Counted from the stretch's first letter, positions 1 to 12,085 are shown. The stretch: 64,000 bases of DNA from Eurosta solidaginis (GCF_040869045.1 NC_090319.1:64700779-64764778), one strand, 5' to 3'. Made by a program: numbers and translations. The notes: a model not told the origin generated them from the letters alone.

Positions 1-1290
1 CTCTGGAATGTGTTTGTATGACATGTGTATCAAATGAAAGGCATTAAAGAGTATTTTATGAGGGAGTGGGCCATAGTTCTATAGGTGGACGCCATTTAGG
101 GATATAGCCATAAAGGTGGATCAGGGTTGACTCTAGAATGCGTTTGTACGATATGGGTATCAAATGAAAGGTGTTAATGAGCATTTTAAAAGGGAGTAAT
201 CCTTAGTTCCATAGGTGGACGCCGTTTCGAGATATCGCCATAAAGGTGGACCAGGGGTGACCCTAGAATTTGTTTGCACAATATGGGCATCAAACGAAAG
301 GTGTTAATGAGTATTTTAAAAGGGAGTGAACCTTAGTTCTATAGGTGGACGCCGTTTCGAGATATCGTCATAAAGGTGGGCCAGGGGTGACTCTAGAATT
401 CGTTTGTGCAATATGGGTATCAAACGAAAGGAGTTAATGAGTATTTTAAGAGGGAGTGGGCCTTATTTCTATAGGTGGACGCATTTTCGAGGTATCGCAA
501 TAAAGGTGGACCAGGGGTGACTCTAGACTTTGTTTGTACGATATGGGTATCAAATGAAAGGTGTTAATGAGTATTTTTAAAAGGGCGTGGGCCTTCGTTT
601 TATAGGTGTTCGCCTTTTCGAGATATCGCTATAAAGGTGGACCAGGGGTGACTTTAGAATTTGTTTGTATGATATGGGTATCAAATGAAAGGTGTTAATG
701 ATTATTTTAAAAGGGCGTGGGGCTTAGTTCTATAGGTGGACCCCTTTTCGAGATATCGCCATAAAGGTGGACCAGGGGTGACTCTAGAATTCGTTTGTGC
801 AATATGGGTATCAAACGAAAGGAGTTAATGAGTATTTTAAGAGGGAGTGGGCCTTAGTTCTATAGGTGGACGCCTTTTCGAGATATCGCCATAAAGATGG
901 ACCAGGTGTGACTCTAGAATGCGTTTGTACGATATGGGTATCAAATGAAAGGTGTTAATGAGTATTTTAAAAGGGAGTAATCCTTAGTTCCATAGGTGGA
1001 CGCCTTTTCGAGATATCGCCATAAAGATGGACTAGGTGTTACTCTAGACTTTGTTTGTACGATATGGGTATCAAATGAAAGGTGTTAATGAGTATTTTTA
1101 AAAGGGAGTGGGCCTTCGGTCTATAGGTGTTCGCCTTTTCGAAATATCGCCATAAAGGTGGACCAGGGGTGACTCTAGAATGAGTTTGTACGATATGGGT
1201 ATCAAATTAAAGGTATTAATGAGAGTTTTAAAAGGGAGTGTTGTGAAGGCGTTTTCCAGATATCGACCAAAATGTGGACCAGGGTGACCC
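1..1290. repeat. About 130-bp central tandem repeats of family A copy A1
   Basis: About ten head-to-tail units. The anchor CAAATGAAAG (or CAAACGAAAG) recurs at 161, 291, 421, 551, 682, 812, 942 and 1072, with a variant at 1203, giving a period of 130-131 bp. Each unit carries ATAGGTGGACGCC, CGAGATATCGCCATAAAGG and GACTCTAGAAT. Units differ by scattered substitutions, so the array is not freshly amplified. Confidence 0.9.
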
Positions 1291-2360
1291 AGAACATCAT
1301 CTGTTGGATACCGCTAATTTATTTATATATGTAATACCTGCCAAGATTTTAAGGGTTTTTTATTTCGCCCTGCAGAACTTTTCATTTTCTTCTACTTAAT
1401 ATGGTAGGTGTCACAACCATTTTATAAAGTTTTTTCTAAAGTTATATTTCGCGTCAATAAAACAATCCAATTACCTTAACATATTTCATCCCTTTTTTCG
1501 TATTTGGTATAGAATTATGGCATTTTTTTCATTTTTCGTAATTTTCGATATAGTCGGATTTCGTTCATTTTTCATACCAAGATAAAGTGAGTTCAGATAA
1601 GTACCTGAACTGAGTTTAGTAAAGATATATCGATTTTTGCTCAAGTTATCGTGTTAACGGCCATGCGGAAGGACAGACGGACGACTGTGTATAAAAACTG
1701 GGCGTGACATCAACCGATTTCGCCCATTTTCACAGAAAACAGTTAACGCCATAAAATCTATGCCCCTACCAAATTTCAAAAGGATTGGTTAATTTTTGTT
1801 CGACTTATGGCGTTAAAAGTATCCTAGACAAATTAAATGAAAAAGGGCGGAGCCACGCCCATTTTTAAATTTTCTTTTATTTTTGTATTTTGTTGCACCA
1901 TATCATTACTGGAGTTGAATCTTGACATAATTTACTTATATACTGTAAAGATATTAAATTTTTTGTTAAAATTTTACTTTAAAAAAAATTTTTTTTTAAA
2001 AGTGGGCGTGGTCCTTCTCCGATTTTGCTAATTTTTATTAAGCGTACATATAGTAATATGAGTAACGTTCCTGCCAAATTTCATCATGATATCTTCAACG
2101 ACTGCCAAATTACAGCTTGCAAAATTTTAAATTACCTTCTTTTAAAAGTGGGCGGTGCCACGCCCATTGTCCAAAATTTTACTAATTGTAATGAATTATC
2201 GCACTTTTTCGGTTTTTCGAAATTTTCGATATCGAAAAAGTGGGCGTGGTTATAGTCCGATATCGTTCATTTTAAATAGCGATCTGAGATGAGTGCTCAG
2301 GAACCTACATACCAAATTTCATCAAGATACCTCAAAATTTACTCAAGTTATCGTGTTAAC

Positions 2361-2388
2361 GGACGGACGGACGGACGGACGGACGGAC
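2361..2388. repeat. (GGAC)n microsatellite inside family A
   Basis: Seven GGAC units on +, equal to (GTCC)n on the element strand. This is the GTCY proto-microsatellite characteristic of mini-me/DINE-1-type elements. The unit count varies between copies in this window (three at 54949-54963, four at 61961-61977). Confidence 0.85.
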
Positions 2389-2531
2389 ATGGCTCAATCA
2401 AATTTTTTTTCCATCCTGATTATTTTGATATATGGAAGTCTATATCTATCTCGATTCCTTTATATATGTACAACCAACCGTTATCCAATCAAACTTAATA
2501 TACTCTGTGAGCTCTGCTCAACTGAGTATAA

Positions 2532-3749
2532 AAAAGAGAAAATATCGAACATTTCTTTAAAAAATGTGTGTGTGTTGTTCTTTAACATTATTACAAAAAA
2601 ATGCTTAGCTTACATACATACATGCATGCGCGCTTCATATGCTATGCTATGCTATAAGTGCAGACAGGTTCTTTTTTCTTTATTATAAATTGTTATTTAC
2701 AATTATTTAGAGGCAGCTTAATACTGCCTTTGGGTTTTTTTCTCAGCTTTGCACTTATGAAATTAAAAACTATGTAGAAGAAATGTGAAATAAAAAAAAA
2801 ATTTATCAAATAAAATTTAATATAAAAAACACAAATTAAAAATAAAATCATTAGAAATGTATATTTTAAAGTAAAAATCAAAATTTTTATATTTCTTAGT
2901 TTTTGAGTGCTTTGTTCATAAAACTTTTTCGCGCAACTACACACATGTTAAGGATGTATAACTCAGTCTGTATAAGAGTTGTATATGTGTGTGTTTTTAT
3001 TGTTGCCTTAATGAATGTACCATGTAAGTGTAACAGGTAATACGCCCGCGTACAGCTAACAATTAAGTTTAAAATGTTATTTGTTGCAAATAATAATTTC
3101 CACTTTTGTGTATATTTTTTGTTGTTTTGATTTGTATGCATCATAATTTCATTCTTTCAATTTAAATTAAATGGAATATTTATCATAATTTGCTTTTTTT
3201 GCTTATTAAAAGTATAGAATTAAAAGTATTTTTTTATGATTAAATAAAAAAGCTGCTTACACTTTGTCATTTCACCTTTTTGCTGCATTCCTTCTTAAAT
3301 ATTTTTATATTTTCAATGAACTGCGCGAAATATATCAATGAAAGCATTTACAATTTACTTGTTGTTTTTCTACAAATATCAATTTTGAAAAACTTTGGCG
3401 AATAACTTTTGTTTTCTTCAACTCGTTTCTATCTTCTATCACACTCAGTTTCAAATGAATTTCGAGCGAATCTCGAATTTTAAAATCATATATTAACTTT
3501 TTAAAAAGTGGTGATCATTTGCACTTAAATTGTATGTATGGATGTGTGAATTTAATACTTAAACAATAGTAATAAAATTATTAACAAAGAATAAATTATA
3601 ACAAAAAAATACTTTGCATACAAAAATTGTTTGTATGCCTAAAAATTTAAATAAAAGATCACTAAATGTTTTTGTCGCTTGAGGAGCGCATGTGTTATAT
3701 TGCAAGTATGCCTGATTACGTTGAATACATTTTTTCCAATTCCATGTTT
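2532..3749. other. AT-rich interval, nothing recognised
   Basis: Homopolymer-rich sequence with no coding pattern or strong repeat. It lies downstream of the 3' end of CycG, in the intergenic space. Confidence 0.5.
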
Positions 3750-4060
3750 ACAATTTTTCGAGTTCGAATTTTTTTTCGAACACATGTTGCAGTTTTTTTG
3801 CTGACAAATTTGTTTGCGCTTAAATTTAAGTTGTTTCTGGCTTGAACTTAAGCGTCAAGGTTCTATGACCTGGAAATTGTTTTTCGAACTTCATAGTTTT
3901 TTAAACTTAAATTTTTTAAGGCTGCACACTGGACCATTTTACGCACTCGAATTTCAAAGTTTTTCGAACCCAACAATTTTTTCAAACTTGAATTTCAAAG
4001 TTAGTCGTGCTGAATAACTTGGCCCGAGTTCAAACTTTAAACTTTCTATAATTTTTCGAA
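3750..4060. repeat. Degenerate about 41-bp minisatellite, family M1 (copy a)
   Basis: Imperfect units of the form ACTCGAATTTCAAAG then TTTTTCGAAC then a CAACA-T-run spacer. The clearest pair starts near 3943 and 3982. The same unit order, and the terminal variant AAAGTTAGTCGTGCTGAATA, recur at 9040-9290 (AAAGTTATTCGTGGTGGAATA). The two loci are therefore copies of one dispersed repeat. Confidence 0.6.
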
Positions 4061-6199
4061 ATCACACCCCGAAGTTTCTACAGCTAAAACATTTTTGACG
4101 CACTCAATATTACACAGTTTTCGACATCGTATTCGAAGCGTTTGTCGGATAAAAAAAAAAATGATAGAAATCTGCTTCGCATCTACTAAGAAGTATACAC
4201 AGAGCTCGAATAAGCTTTTCTAACGTAGATTTGAAATAAATACTGTCAAAAAAGTTGACGTAACAGAACATGCTACTCGCAACATATCCACAGTCCCCCA
4301 GCTCAAAATCTAGAAACTCTAATCGTCTATTTTTAGAGCAAGTAGCTATTAGCTCAATGCATCACTTATGAAACTAGGGTAAGTAAAATTACCTCGTAGT
4401 TCGAAAATGCCTCTGGCACTGTATAACAAATCAAACAAAGCCATTTTGAAAGATAACAGTATTGATTTCGAATACAAAAGGTTTGAACATTCCTCAGCTA
4501 AGAATGATGAATACAACTTGACAGTATACTCACATACGGAATATTACATATGAGAAGCGAAGCATGCAGCGTATTCAGTACGGCCAACGCTTCGCATTGA
4601 ATATTGAGTAAATGGTATTTCACATTATAAATTTTCACTCTTTACATTTGTTTCAAATAATTAATATTCATATATTCAAATATGATGAAATGCCTGAATA
4701 TTTACTATTTATTAGGAAATGGCTATTTTACGAAATAACAGCCAGAGAGCAAAAATTTAAAAGGAATTTAAATGTCAAGTTTTATTAATTTATTTGCAAT
4801 TGTCTGTAAGTTTAAAATATATTTCGCTTTAGTTGGTTCATTGCATAACATTTAAAAAAAATAAAAAAATTTTAATTTTGAATTTCTTCGAAAATCTGTT
4901 TTCGAAAATTTCTAATTTTTTCGAAGTTTTATGTTTTTTCGAAATTATCAGCAGGCATGCAGCTATTGCTGCATTTAGTAGTTGTTATTTTAATTTAAGA
5001 AAATCTGTTTTCAAATTTTTCGAAATTTTAAGATATTTTTAAATTATCAAAATACATTCGGCTATTGCTGCTTTTAATAGTTGTTACTATAATTTGAGTT
5101 CTAAAGATAAATTGTATCTCGAAAATGCCAAGCGTTTAATACAAATCGTTGAATTAAACTTTCGGAAGTGGGGTGGTTAAACGTTTTTCAAAGAGTCTAA
5201 ACAAACATATATATACATAAACATATTTTCGAAATTAAACGTTTTTCATTTATTTTCTCGACAACGGTGAAACTTTTTTTAATCATTTTTTAAAAAGTTA
5301 CAGCAGCGGAAAATGAAAATCAGTCACTTTCGAAGATATGTTTAAATTATAGCTCTAAAACCAATTCTAATTGCGAACGGCTGAAATAACTCAAATTTTG
5401 AAAAACTGAAAATTGTTTTTTTTTTTTTTTTGTTGTTTCATCATTGTGAACTATAACCATAAGCTTTCCTGAAAACACGGATCTACGAAAAATACTGCGC
5501 CACTTAAGACATTTTTACTAAAATGGCAGTGCAGTTAAGAAAGGAAATTTCAAGAATTGTTTCGCTTAGGTATATTTCTTGTTCTTAATAACCAGTAAAC
5601 ACAATTCTTGCCTGAAACTTAAACTTTAGGCTTTCATTATTATGCATTTTGCTTTAATTTTAGTCTTTTACAGACGTCAAAATAGAAATTTAAAATAAGA
5701 ACTAAAAAACTTTAATGCGTCCTAATAGCTTTTTTTTATTTAATACTAAATTTAAGAACCTCCAGCTTTTTGAAAATGTGTGAAAATAAGTGTTTTATGC
5801 TTTTCATTTTGCAATCGTTAGTAATATTTTTGTACTTTTTTCAATTTAATTTAAAATATTATTTTGTTTGTGACCACTAAATTTTTCGTTTTAAAATTTT
5901 TAAGAAAGAAAACTGTCAGAATAAAACGGTAAATCTTTAAGTTTTTGAAAAATGATTTGCGTCTTTAATTTGTTTTCAATTATTGTTGTACACAAAGATA
6001 ACATTACAGTTTACAGTTTTGACTTGATTGATATTGCAGTATTAATATTGTGTTGTTTTGGTTTTTTAAGTGTATAAACTACATATTGAATACATATATT
6101 TTTTGAAATTCTTTAGGTATAGTTTTCTTATTTTAGCTATATAAATCTTTTGCTTGCATATATTCTTAATATCTCATATTGTTTTACCAAAAAATAATT
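4061..6199. other. AT-rich intergenic interval, no gene supported
   Basis: Long A and T runs, with scattered TTTCGAAA-type words near 4880-5060 and 5270-5400 that resemble heavily decayed minisatellite. The open frames here are short and compositionally biased. I see no protein family, RNA gene or complete transposon. Confidence 0.5.
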
Positions 6200-7482
6200 G
6201 AACAAAATATTATTTATTAAAAAATCAAAATACAAACATTTTGCGAACATAAAACAGAATTTGAATATTGATAGTTGGTTTTTTGTTTTCTTTTTTTTGC
6301 TGTTTTTATTATAAGTAATTAAAGTAAATCGATTTCCATTTTGTTTTTGTTTTTTTTTTTTGTTTTTGTTTGCAAAACTTTAGTTTTCTTTAGAAATTTT
6401 TTGAATATTTTTATATTTTTTGTTTATTATAAGTTTTTTTTATTATATTTTTTTTTTGTTTGTTTGCTTGAGCGAACCTTTTCCCATCTGCTTTTCCCAT
6501 CTCTGAAGCGTATACATGCTCAACTCAATCGCTTAACTATAAGATTTGATTTTCCTTAGCGCCTGCTGCCCGCATTCTGCTTTGCCGCGCTTTTTTCCAA
6601 ATTATTTACTATAATTTCATATTTTGCTGAGCATATACCGCTCTTTCATTTCAATTGTGTTCTGATTTGTTAAGAGATACAAGCTCAAAATTATTTGTAA
6701 AAAATCTGAAACTGTATCTGAACGACAAGCCAGCACACAATTATATAACGAAAAAATGCGCTGGAACGGCATCAATCTTTTGTATGATGGTCCGCCACAT
6801 TTATTTTTTTTGTTTTTTAATTTTTTCTTTTTAAAACTTTTTTTCGTTCGCATAATTTTATAAGATTTGAAATAGAATTAAACATCTTTCCCTTCAAATT
6901 TGCGCCCGCTCTTAATCCCTTTCGAATTGTTTTTTTTTCTTCTTTTTCTTTTTCTTACGCTTAACTTACGTACATACAAGCATACATATACAGTATTTTT
7001 AAAGATAAAGAAAAATCAAACAAATTCTAAATCTTTCGTTATTATGATGCATAGCAAAATATACACACATCGCAGTGGAGAGTTGGGTGTTATTGTTTAG
7101 ATGACAAAAAAAATTAAATGTATGCTGTTCCAGTTGCTTACGTTGACGGTTTCGCTTTTTCATTTTTTTTTTTTTGTTTTTTTTTTTTTAACGAGAACGA
7201 AAGTTTTGTTGTTGTGTCATGCAGGATATGTCATTGTCGTTGACGTTTCACAACTTCAATTTTCTTTTACGTTTCATAATACAAAATTTGTTTCTACTTC
7301 TACACAATAACTTTTTATCTCTTTATAGCAAATTTTTTTGCTTTTCTCATTTTTCTTGCCTACTCCTCTATACTTTGACCGTCTTAACTGGCAAATAATT
7401 ATCATCCTGCAGTTATTTGTTGAGTTTGTACGCAAAAATCTGATGTATTGACTGCACACTGCTGTTTTGCGTATGTTCTGTA
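6200..7482 (-). other. Probable 3' UTR / downstream region of CycG
   Basis: This is the AT-rich sequence directly after the CycG stop codon on the minus strand. Several TTTATT words on + (AATAAA on the gene strand) could be poly(A) signals, but none can be chosen from sequence alone. There is no coding signal. Transcript 3'-end data would fix the boundary. Confidence 0.35.
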
Positions 7483-7558
7483 TTAACACTGTTCGAAAAT
7501 TGGAATAATTGGAGATGTCGGCCAATCTTCCTCCTCCTCAGAGCTGATACTTTCGGTT
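7483..7558 (-). CDS. CycG: Cyclin G, coding exon 5 (last)
   Basis: Codes the final 24 residues and the TAA stop (7483-7485). It completes a split Arg codon (AG from exon 4, A here) and continues TESISSEEEEDWPTSP, then a hydrophobic tail ending FEQC. The acceptor is strong: a pyrimidine tract CTTTTTCTTTTAC then AG at 7559-7560. From memory this acidic Ser/Glu tail matches fly Cyclin G; it is the kind of tail that carries CK2-type phosphorylation sites and PEST-like turnover signals. The exon sits 27.65 kb downstream of exon 4, so inclusion depends on removal of a very large transposon-filled intron. Intron retention or premature poly(A) use would drop only this tail and leave the cyclin fold intact. 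Confidence 0.9.
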
Positions 7559-8339
7559 CTGTAAAAGAAAAAGTAAGCAGTTTTAGATAATGTAAAGATA
7601 ATTAAAATTTGAAATACAAAAATTTTTAAATATTTCAATGCAATATAAGAAAAATTATAGTTTCTGCTGATTTCGAAAAGATCTCATACACTATTTTTAT
7701 TCATTACAGAATTCTTTTTTTTTTCAAAGGAAAACAAATTTTGCACATTATATGGGAGAACCCAGCTATTGACTTGACGTTAGGAAAAACTCAGCGAGTG
7801 CACATAAACCAAATCTGTGGAGCAAAATCAGAGACTTTTAAGAAAAGGGAAAAAGAGAAAAAGGGAATTTATATAGCCAAGGAAGACGAAAATTACAAGA
7901 AAAAGGAGAGGTAAAAGAAGCTGGAGGAGAAAGAGTAAAAAAAGATATTTCTGACGATGACGATGGTAATGATGATGCTCATTATGGTGGTGATAATTAA
8001 AAGGAAATGAAGAAAAAGTTCATTTATTGCAACAGTCACGGTTACGTACCGGGTGCGGTTACAATTAAAGTTGCGGTTTTGGTTAGTGCTCTGTTACATT
8101 AGTCAATAATATGACACTTAGCCAAAATTCAAACTCAACTCTTTTTTTTTTCGAGATTTGATTGCATGGAGGAGGACCTTCTTATATTTGAAAGTCCCAG
8201 TTCCAGGTTATTGTCCAATACATAAAATGATTAATTTCTGGATTAACTTTCCAAAGTATGTAAGTAATTTAGGCTCCACTAGTACACAATGGTAATACCA
8301 ACTGGCCAGAACCATGTGTAGCAGCTTGCTATTTGTATT

Positions 8340-8810
8340 TAACTATGTGCTTTGTAAACTGGTTTTTTCATGGCACCACGCCAGGTTATATTCAAATTGT
8401 CTTAAGTTGTTAATTATCCATTTAATTATTGTAATTATTTTTCATATTCACTCTAGTCATGTGTACATGACAAAATTATTAATTATTAAAATTCAATATA
8501 TGGCTTGTTGCCATGTTATTTCAGTATCCCGTTATGGGTAAAGTCCCGTTCGTATATAATTTTTATGGCGTCACGCTAGGTTCTCCATTAATTTATGTAT
8601 GTATGTATAATATTAGGTTAGGTTTTTTCTTGGCACCACGCCATTTTTCCAATGTCACTGATTCGGGTACAAGTCCCGTTCGTATATAAAAACCTTTTGA
8701 TTTGTATGGCATCACGCCAGGTTTTCCGTTAGTTTATATATGTATGTAAATTTTTTAGGTTAGTTTTTTAATTGGCACCACACCATTTTTCCAATGTCAC
8801 TGATTCCTAT
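8340..8810. repeat. Diverged about 142-bp tandem repeat
   Basis: About three units sharing TGGCACCACGCC, CAATGTCACTGATTC, AAGTCCCGTTCGTATATAA and TATGGCATCACGCCAGGTT. Comparable boxes lie at 8562 and 8704 (142 bp apart). It lies inside CycG intron 4. Class unknown. Confidence 0.6.
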
Positions 8811-9005
8811 TAGGAGTGCATAAAACCGCCCTAACTCCAGGTCAGGGAGGCACTGCATCTCCTAACTTCGCCAAAACGCCCGAGGGACGCACCGAAGCCA
8901 ACCTTGTGGACTCTTTAATTTTTCACTCAACGCAAAAAGCCCAAAAATTTACGTTGAGTAGAAGATGACCCGAACGACCGCTCGCTCGAAAAGACAAGAC
9001 CGGAA
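8811..9005. other. GC-richer unclassified fragment
   Basis: A block clearly less AT-rich than its surroundings, containing CAGGTCAGGGAGGCACTGCA and GACCCGAACGACCGCTCGCTCG. Two complementary words, TCAACGCAAAAA and TTTACGTTGAG, could pair. It looks like the remnant of a mobile element, but no frame or terminal structure identifies it. Confidence 0.3.
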
Positions 9006-9039
9006 TGAAACTCAACTCCAAAGAATTTCGCGCTAAAAC

Positions 9040-9290
9040 ATTAGTTCGTCTTGAAATTTAAAGATTTTCCGAGCTGTACAATTTTTGGAACTCAACTTTA
9101 AAGTTTTTCGAACTTGAATGTTTTTGAGCTCAAACGTTAGAGTTTTTCAAGCTGCCACATATTTACGAACTCAAAATGCAAAGCTTTTCGAACTGCAACA
9201 CTTTTCGCACTCCTATTTTAAATTTTTCGAACATAAAAATTGTATCTAACTCGAATTGCAAAGTTATTCGTGGTGGAATATTATTTATAT
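9040..9290. repeat. Degenerate about 41-bp minisatellite, family M1 (copy b)
   Basis: Same unit and order as at 3750-4060. Units near 9164, 9206 and 9247 carry CGAACTCAAAATGCAAAG, TTTTCGAACTGCAACA and the terminal variant described for copy a. Confidence 0.6.
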
Positions 9291-9305
9291 TAATTTTTGT
9301 TCATC

Positions 9306-9331
9306 AAAAAAAAAAAAAAAAAAAAAAAAAA
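9306..9331. repeat. Poly(A) run
   Basis: Twenty-six consecutive A residues following the M1 repeat. It could be a retroposon tail, but no upstream retroposon body is recognised. Confidence 0.8.
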
Positions 9332-9596
9332 CAGCGATTTGAACAAGTATTCGAATAGTTTGTCCAAAAAACAATGCATTGATAAATTTATTGCCGAGTG
9401 TTTGCGTATCGACTTAGAATGCTGAATTATCATTTTTAGCTCAGATTTCAAAGCTCTCTGCTCATCTTACTGCGGTGTGAACGGCAAAAAATCAACCTCA
9501 AATCAACTTGTGTAAAAATGTGATTACATAAAGGGTGTTAAGTTATGGTTATTCGTTGCTAGGATTGTGGGTACTATGTCGTATACGCTAGCGAGT

Positions 9597-9960
9597 TTGG
9601 TTACGGTTACGGCGCTATTATCAGTCTTATGGTTGCGGTTATGGTGACAGCTTCGCCGACTCTTACGGTTACGGTTACGGTAGCAAATGTAGTAGCGCTT
9701 ACAGTTACGTTTATGTCAATCATAGCGGTCACGGCGACGCTTATTGTACCATTAACTGTTATAGGGGAGCTGATAATTATGGTCGCAGTTAATGCCCCGA
9801 TTACGTCCATGTTAATGGTTACAGTCACGGTAACTATTATAGCTACAAATGCAGTGACGAACATGATTACAATTACAAAAAAGTTTATAGTTACGACCAC
9901 GATTACTATTCTGGTTACATCTACGATCACGGTTACAATTACGGGTAAAGTCAAGGTTAC
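9597..9960. repeat. Degenerate (GTTACG/GGTTAC)n hexamer array
   Basis: Imperfect repeats of GGTTAC or GTTACG, cleanest near 9666-9684, decaying to GTCACG, ATTACG and TTTACG variants. Because the period is a multiple of three and stop codons are rare in this hexamer, both strands stay open for about 115-120 codons with V/T/I-rich translations. I treat those frames as by-products of the repeat. Confidence 0.75.
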
Positions 9961-10329
9961 CAGTTTAATTAAAATACCGACAGCAAATTAGAGCACATTT
10001 TTTATAGAGTGGTGACGGAGTTGTTAAGGAACTCATTCTATATGGAAAAATTATTGAAAGCCCAGTGGCAGCAATAGTTTTGTCGTCATTCCGGAATAAT
10101 AAATAAAAGTAAAAATTTGTCAGTCGTTATTTCGAAGAATTTTTTATTATTCCATTTTTTGTTCAATGGATTGCATTCGTTGCATTGCAATACTGAAATA
10201 AGTGCATTGAACAGTCTTTTGCACGTCTGTGTTACAAAAACGATCTGGTGATACGAAGGGATTGAAATAGAAGACTTGAGTAAGAGTGACGCTTTTTCGT
10301 GTGAGACTGCCGATTATTTCTACACCATT

Positions 10330-10885
10330 TCCAGATGGATTTTAGAAAGGGTTAATTGGAAATAAGAATAATCAATTGGATTTTCGAAAGCATTGGTTGG
10401 ATTTTCGAAAGCATTGGTTGGATTTTAGAATTGTTCACTCGACTTTCGAAAGCATCAATTGGCATTTAGAACTGTCAATCGGATTTTAGAGAACGTCATT
10501 TGGGTTTTAGAAAACATTCAAAAGTTCAAATTTACTCTTTCTGAAATCTAATTGACCTTTTCTAAAACGGCCATAACCGTCTAAACGGTTAAGCGCCAAT
10601 TTAGTAAGTAATTTGAATACATATGAAGGAGTGCAGTTAAATGAACCCGTTTCGTTTTTTCAAAAACTCCATTTACGTTTTCTAAAATCCCACTAACAGT
10701 TCTTAAATCCAAATGACACTTTCAAAACTCCAACTGACAATTCTAAAATCCAATTGACGCTTTCCAGAATGCAATTGACAATTCTAAAATCTAACTGACG
10801 CTTTCGAAAATCCAACTGACTAATATAAAATCTAATTAAATTTTTCTAAAATACAGTTGACACTTTCTAAAATCCAACTTGAAGT
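10330..10885. repeat. Opposed arms of a 24-bp minisatellite (inverted array), family M2
   Basis: The left arm (about 10370-10520) repeats TTGGATTTTCGAAAGCATTGG, including one exact 24-bp duplication. The right arm (about 10521-10885) repeats its complement, TCTAAAATCCAATTGACGCT. The orientation flips at about 10520, so the whole could fold back on itself. An RTE-type tail (10568-10609) lies in the right arm. Confidence 0.7.
10568..10609 (+). mobile_element. 3' terminal scrap of RTE-type element
   Basis: CGGCCATAACCG, a short variable part, then AAACGGTTAAGCGCCAATT and AGTAAGT match the 3' end of the RTE-type copy at 35037-35077 almost base for base. Only this tail remains, as expected for extreme 5' truncation on integration. 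Confidence 0.75.
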
Positions 10886-11860
10886 GAAGTAAATTCTATT
10901 CAGTTATACACCAATAATATTGTAACATGAAAGTCCCTTTTTCGAAAGATCTAAAATTGGCCCTTTTCAATTAATCAATTTTGCTGCGACATATCCCTCC
11001 CTCAAATCGGATATTTCCTACGGTCTGTCATCACTGTTGAGAAAATCGATAGGTCTATCTATCCCTCAGTTTTCATATGGGGAGCGATTTTTTTATATGG
11101 ATTTTAGTTACCTCTTGAGATGGACTTTTCTTATTGTGGCTATGCTCGGAACGCCCTGACGCGCTTTGGTCTGGGCCTGCTTATCAAGCTGCCTAAGTGC
11201 TCATATTTTAAGCTCACTTTACATTATTGGCAAGCACGAAAAAACCTCGAACTCTTGTATAATAGCAAAGCAAAATTTTCCTTTTATATAAAACACATAT
11301 TTTGTTTGAGTTTAAAAAACAATGAACGCAAATTGTCAGTTGTTTTTTGATTACTTAAGAATTTACTTAGCGATCAAGAAATAAGATTGCTTTGTGGCCA
11401 TATTCAGGTTATAAATTTTTTTTAATAATAAAAACAATGATTAATGATAAGAAGAAAGTTAATTAGAAGTGAAAATAAGCAAGTTGTATACACATACATA
11501 CAATTTGGTTTGCTCGTGCCTCGTTTCAATGCAATGAACTTGAAAGCGATAAAAAATTTTGTGTTTTTTATTATTTTGAAATTTCAGACAATCTTCAGCA
11601 GCTTATAACTACATATATATAAATATACATATGTGCGTTCAATGATGTTCTAAGAATGTTTTATTCTTAACGGAAAAACGTTAAAAATATTTAAGTGGCT
11701 ATACGTTCTGAAATAAAAAAACAATAAAAAAATTAAAAACAAAATTTTCAACATTAAAAAAAATTTAAAAGCAAATCAAATTTTGGCATTCATTGATAAA
11801 AAAAAAAATATACAAAAAAACGAGTCATGGCTGGGTTAATATCGGCTGATGATTAAAATA
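10886..11860. other. AT-rich intronic interval, nothing recognised
   Basis: CycG intron 4 sequence with no coding, RNA or repeat signal that I can support. Confidence 0.5.
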
Positions 11861-11864
11861 ACCC

Positions 11865-12085
11865 CCTATCTGGACTGTCGTTTCAAAAACGCCCCCCACC
11901 TCAGAAAACTTTCAAAATTCCATTGAAGTACGCCCTATCTAATGATTTGTTTCAAAAACGCAGTTAGTTGGGGCGTTTATGAAAAAAATTCTAAAGTAGG
12001 CCGTTTTTGAAGCAAGTTCTGAAATAGTTTTTGTAAAATATTTTGAGATATGGCGTTTTCGCACTGACAGCCGAGATATGGTGGT
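11865..12085. repeat. Degenerate about 30-bp minisatellite, family M4 (copy a)
   Basis: Units of the type GGGCGTTTTTGAAACAAATTC plus TGAGATAG, present in both orientations (for example GTTTCAAAAACGCC at 11880 and GGCCGTTTTTGAAGCAAGTTCTG at 11999). The same unit recurs near 48815-49025 and 56055-56205. Confidence 0.6.

Larger units (their letters stand above)
1..2531 (-). mobile_element. Family A Helentron-like element (HINE/DINE-1-like), copy A1, cut by window edge
   Basis: A non-coding, rolling-circle-type element whose 3' hairpin end lies just outside the window. Reading on the minus strand from the high-coordinate end: subterminal repeat (seen on + as CTCAACTGAGTAT just before 2531), a GGAC/GTCC microsatellite, a conserved core resembling GAGGTATCTTGATGAAATTTGG, about 1 kb of AT-rich sequence with recurring GTGGGCGTGG boxes, then about 130-bp tandem repeats. 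It matches the complete copies at 27415-31707 and 53120-55106. No transposase is encoded, so it would need a Helentron in trans. The family name is inferred from structure; the repeat relationship is seen directly. Confidence 0.75.

Noticed and set aside
2289..2688. TDGRTDGRTDG-containing frames in family A copies
   Set aside because: Translation of the GGAC microsatellite and flanking non-coding element.
9607..9991. V/T/I-rich open frames of 115-120 codons on both strands
   Set aside because: Explained by a stop-poor degenerate hexamer repeat.
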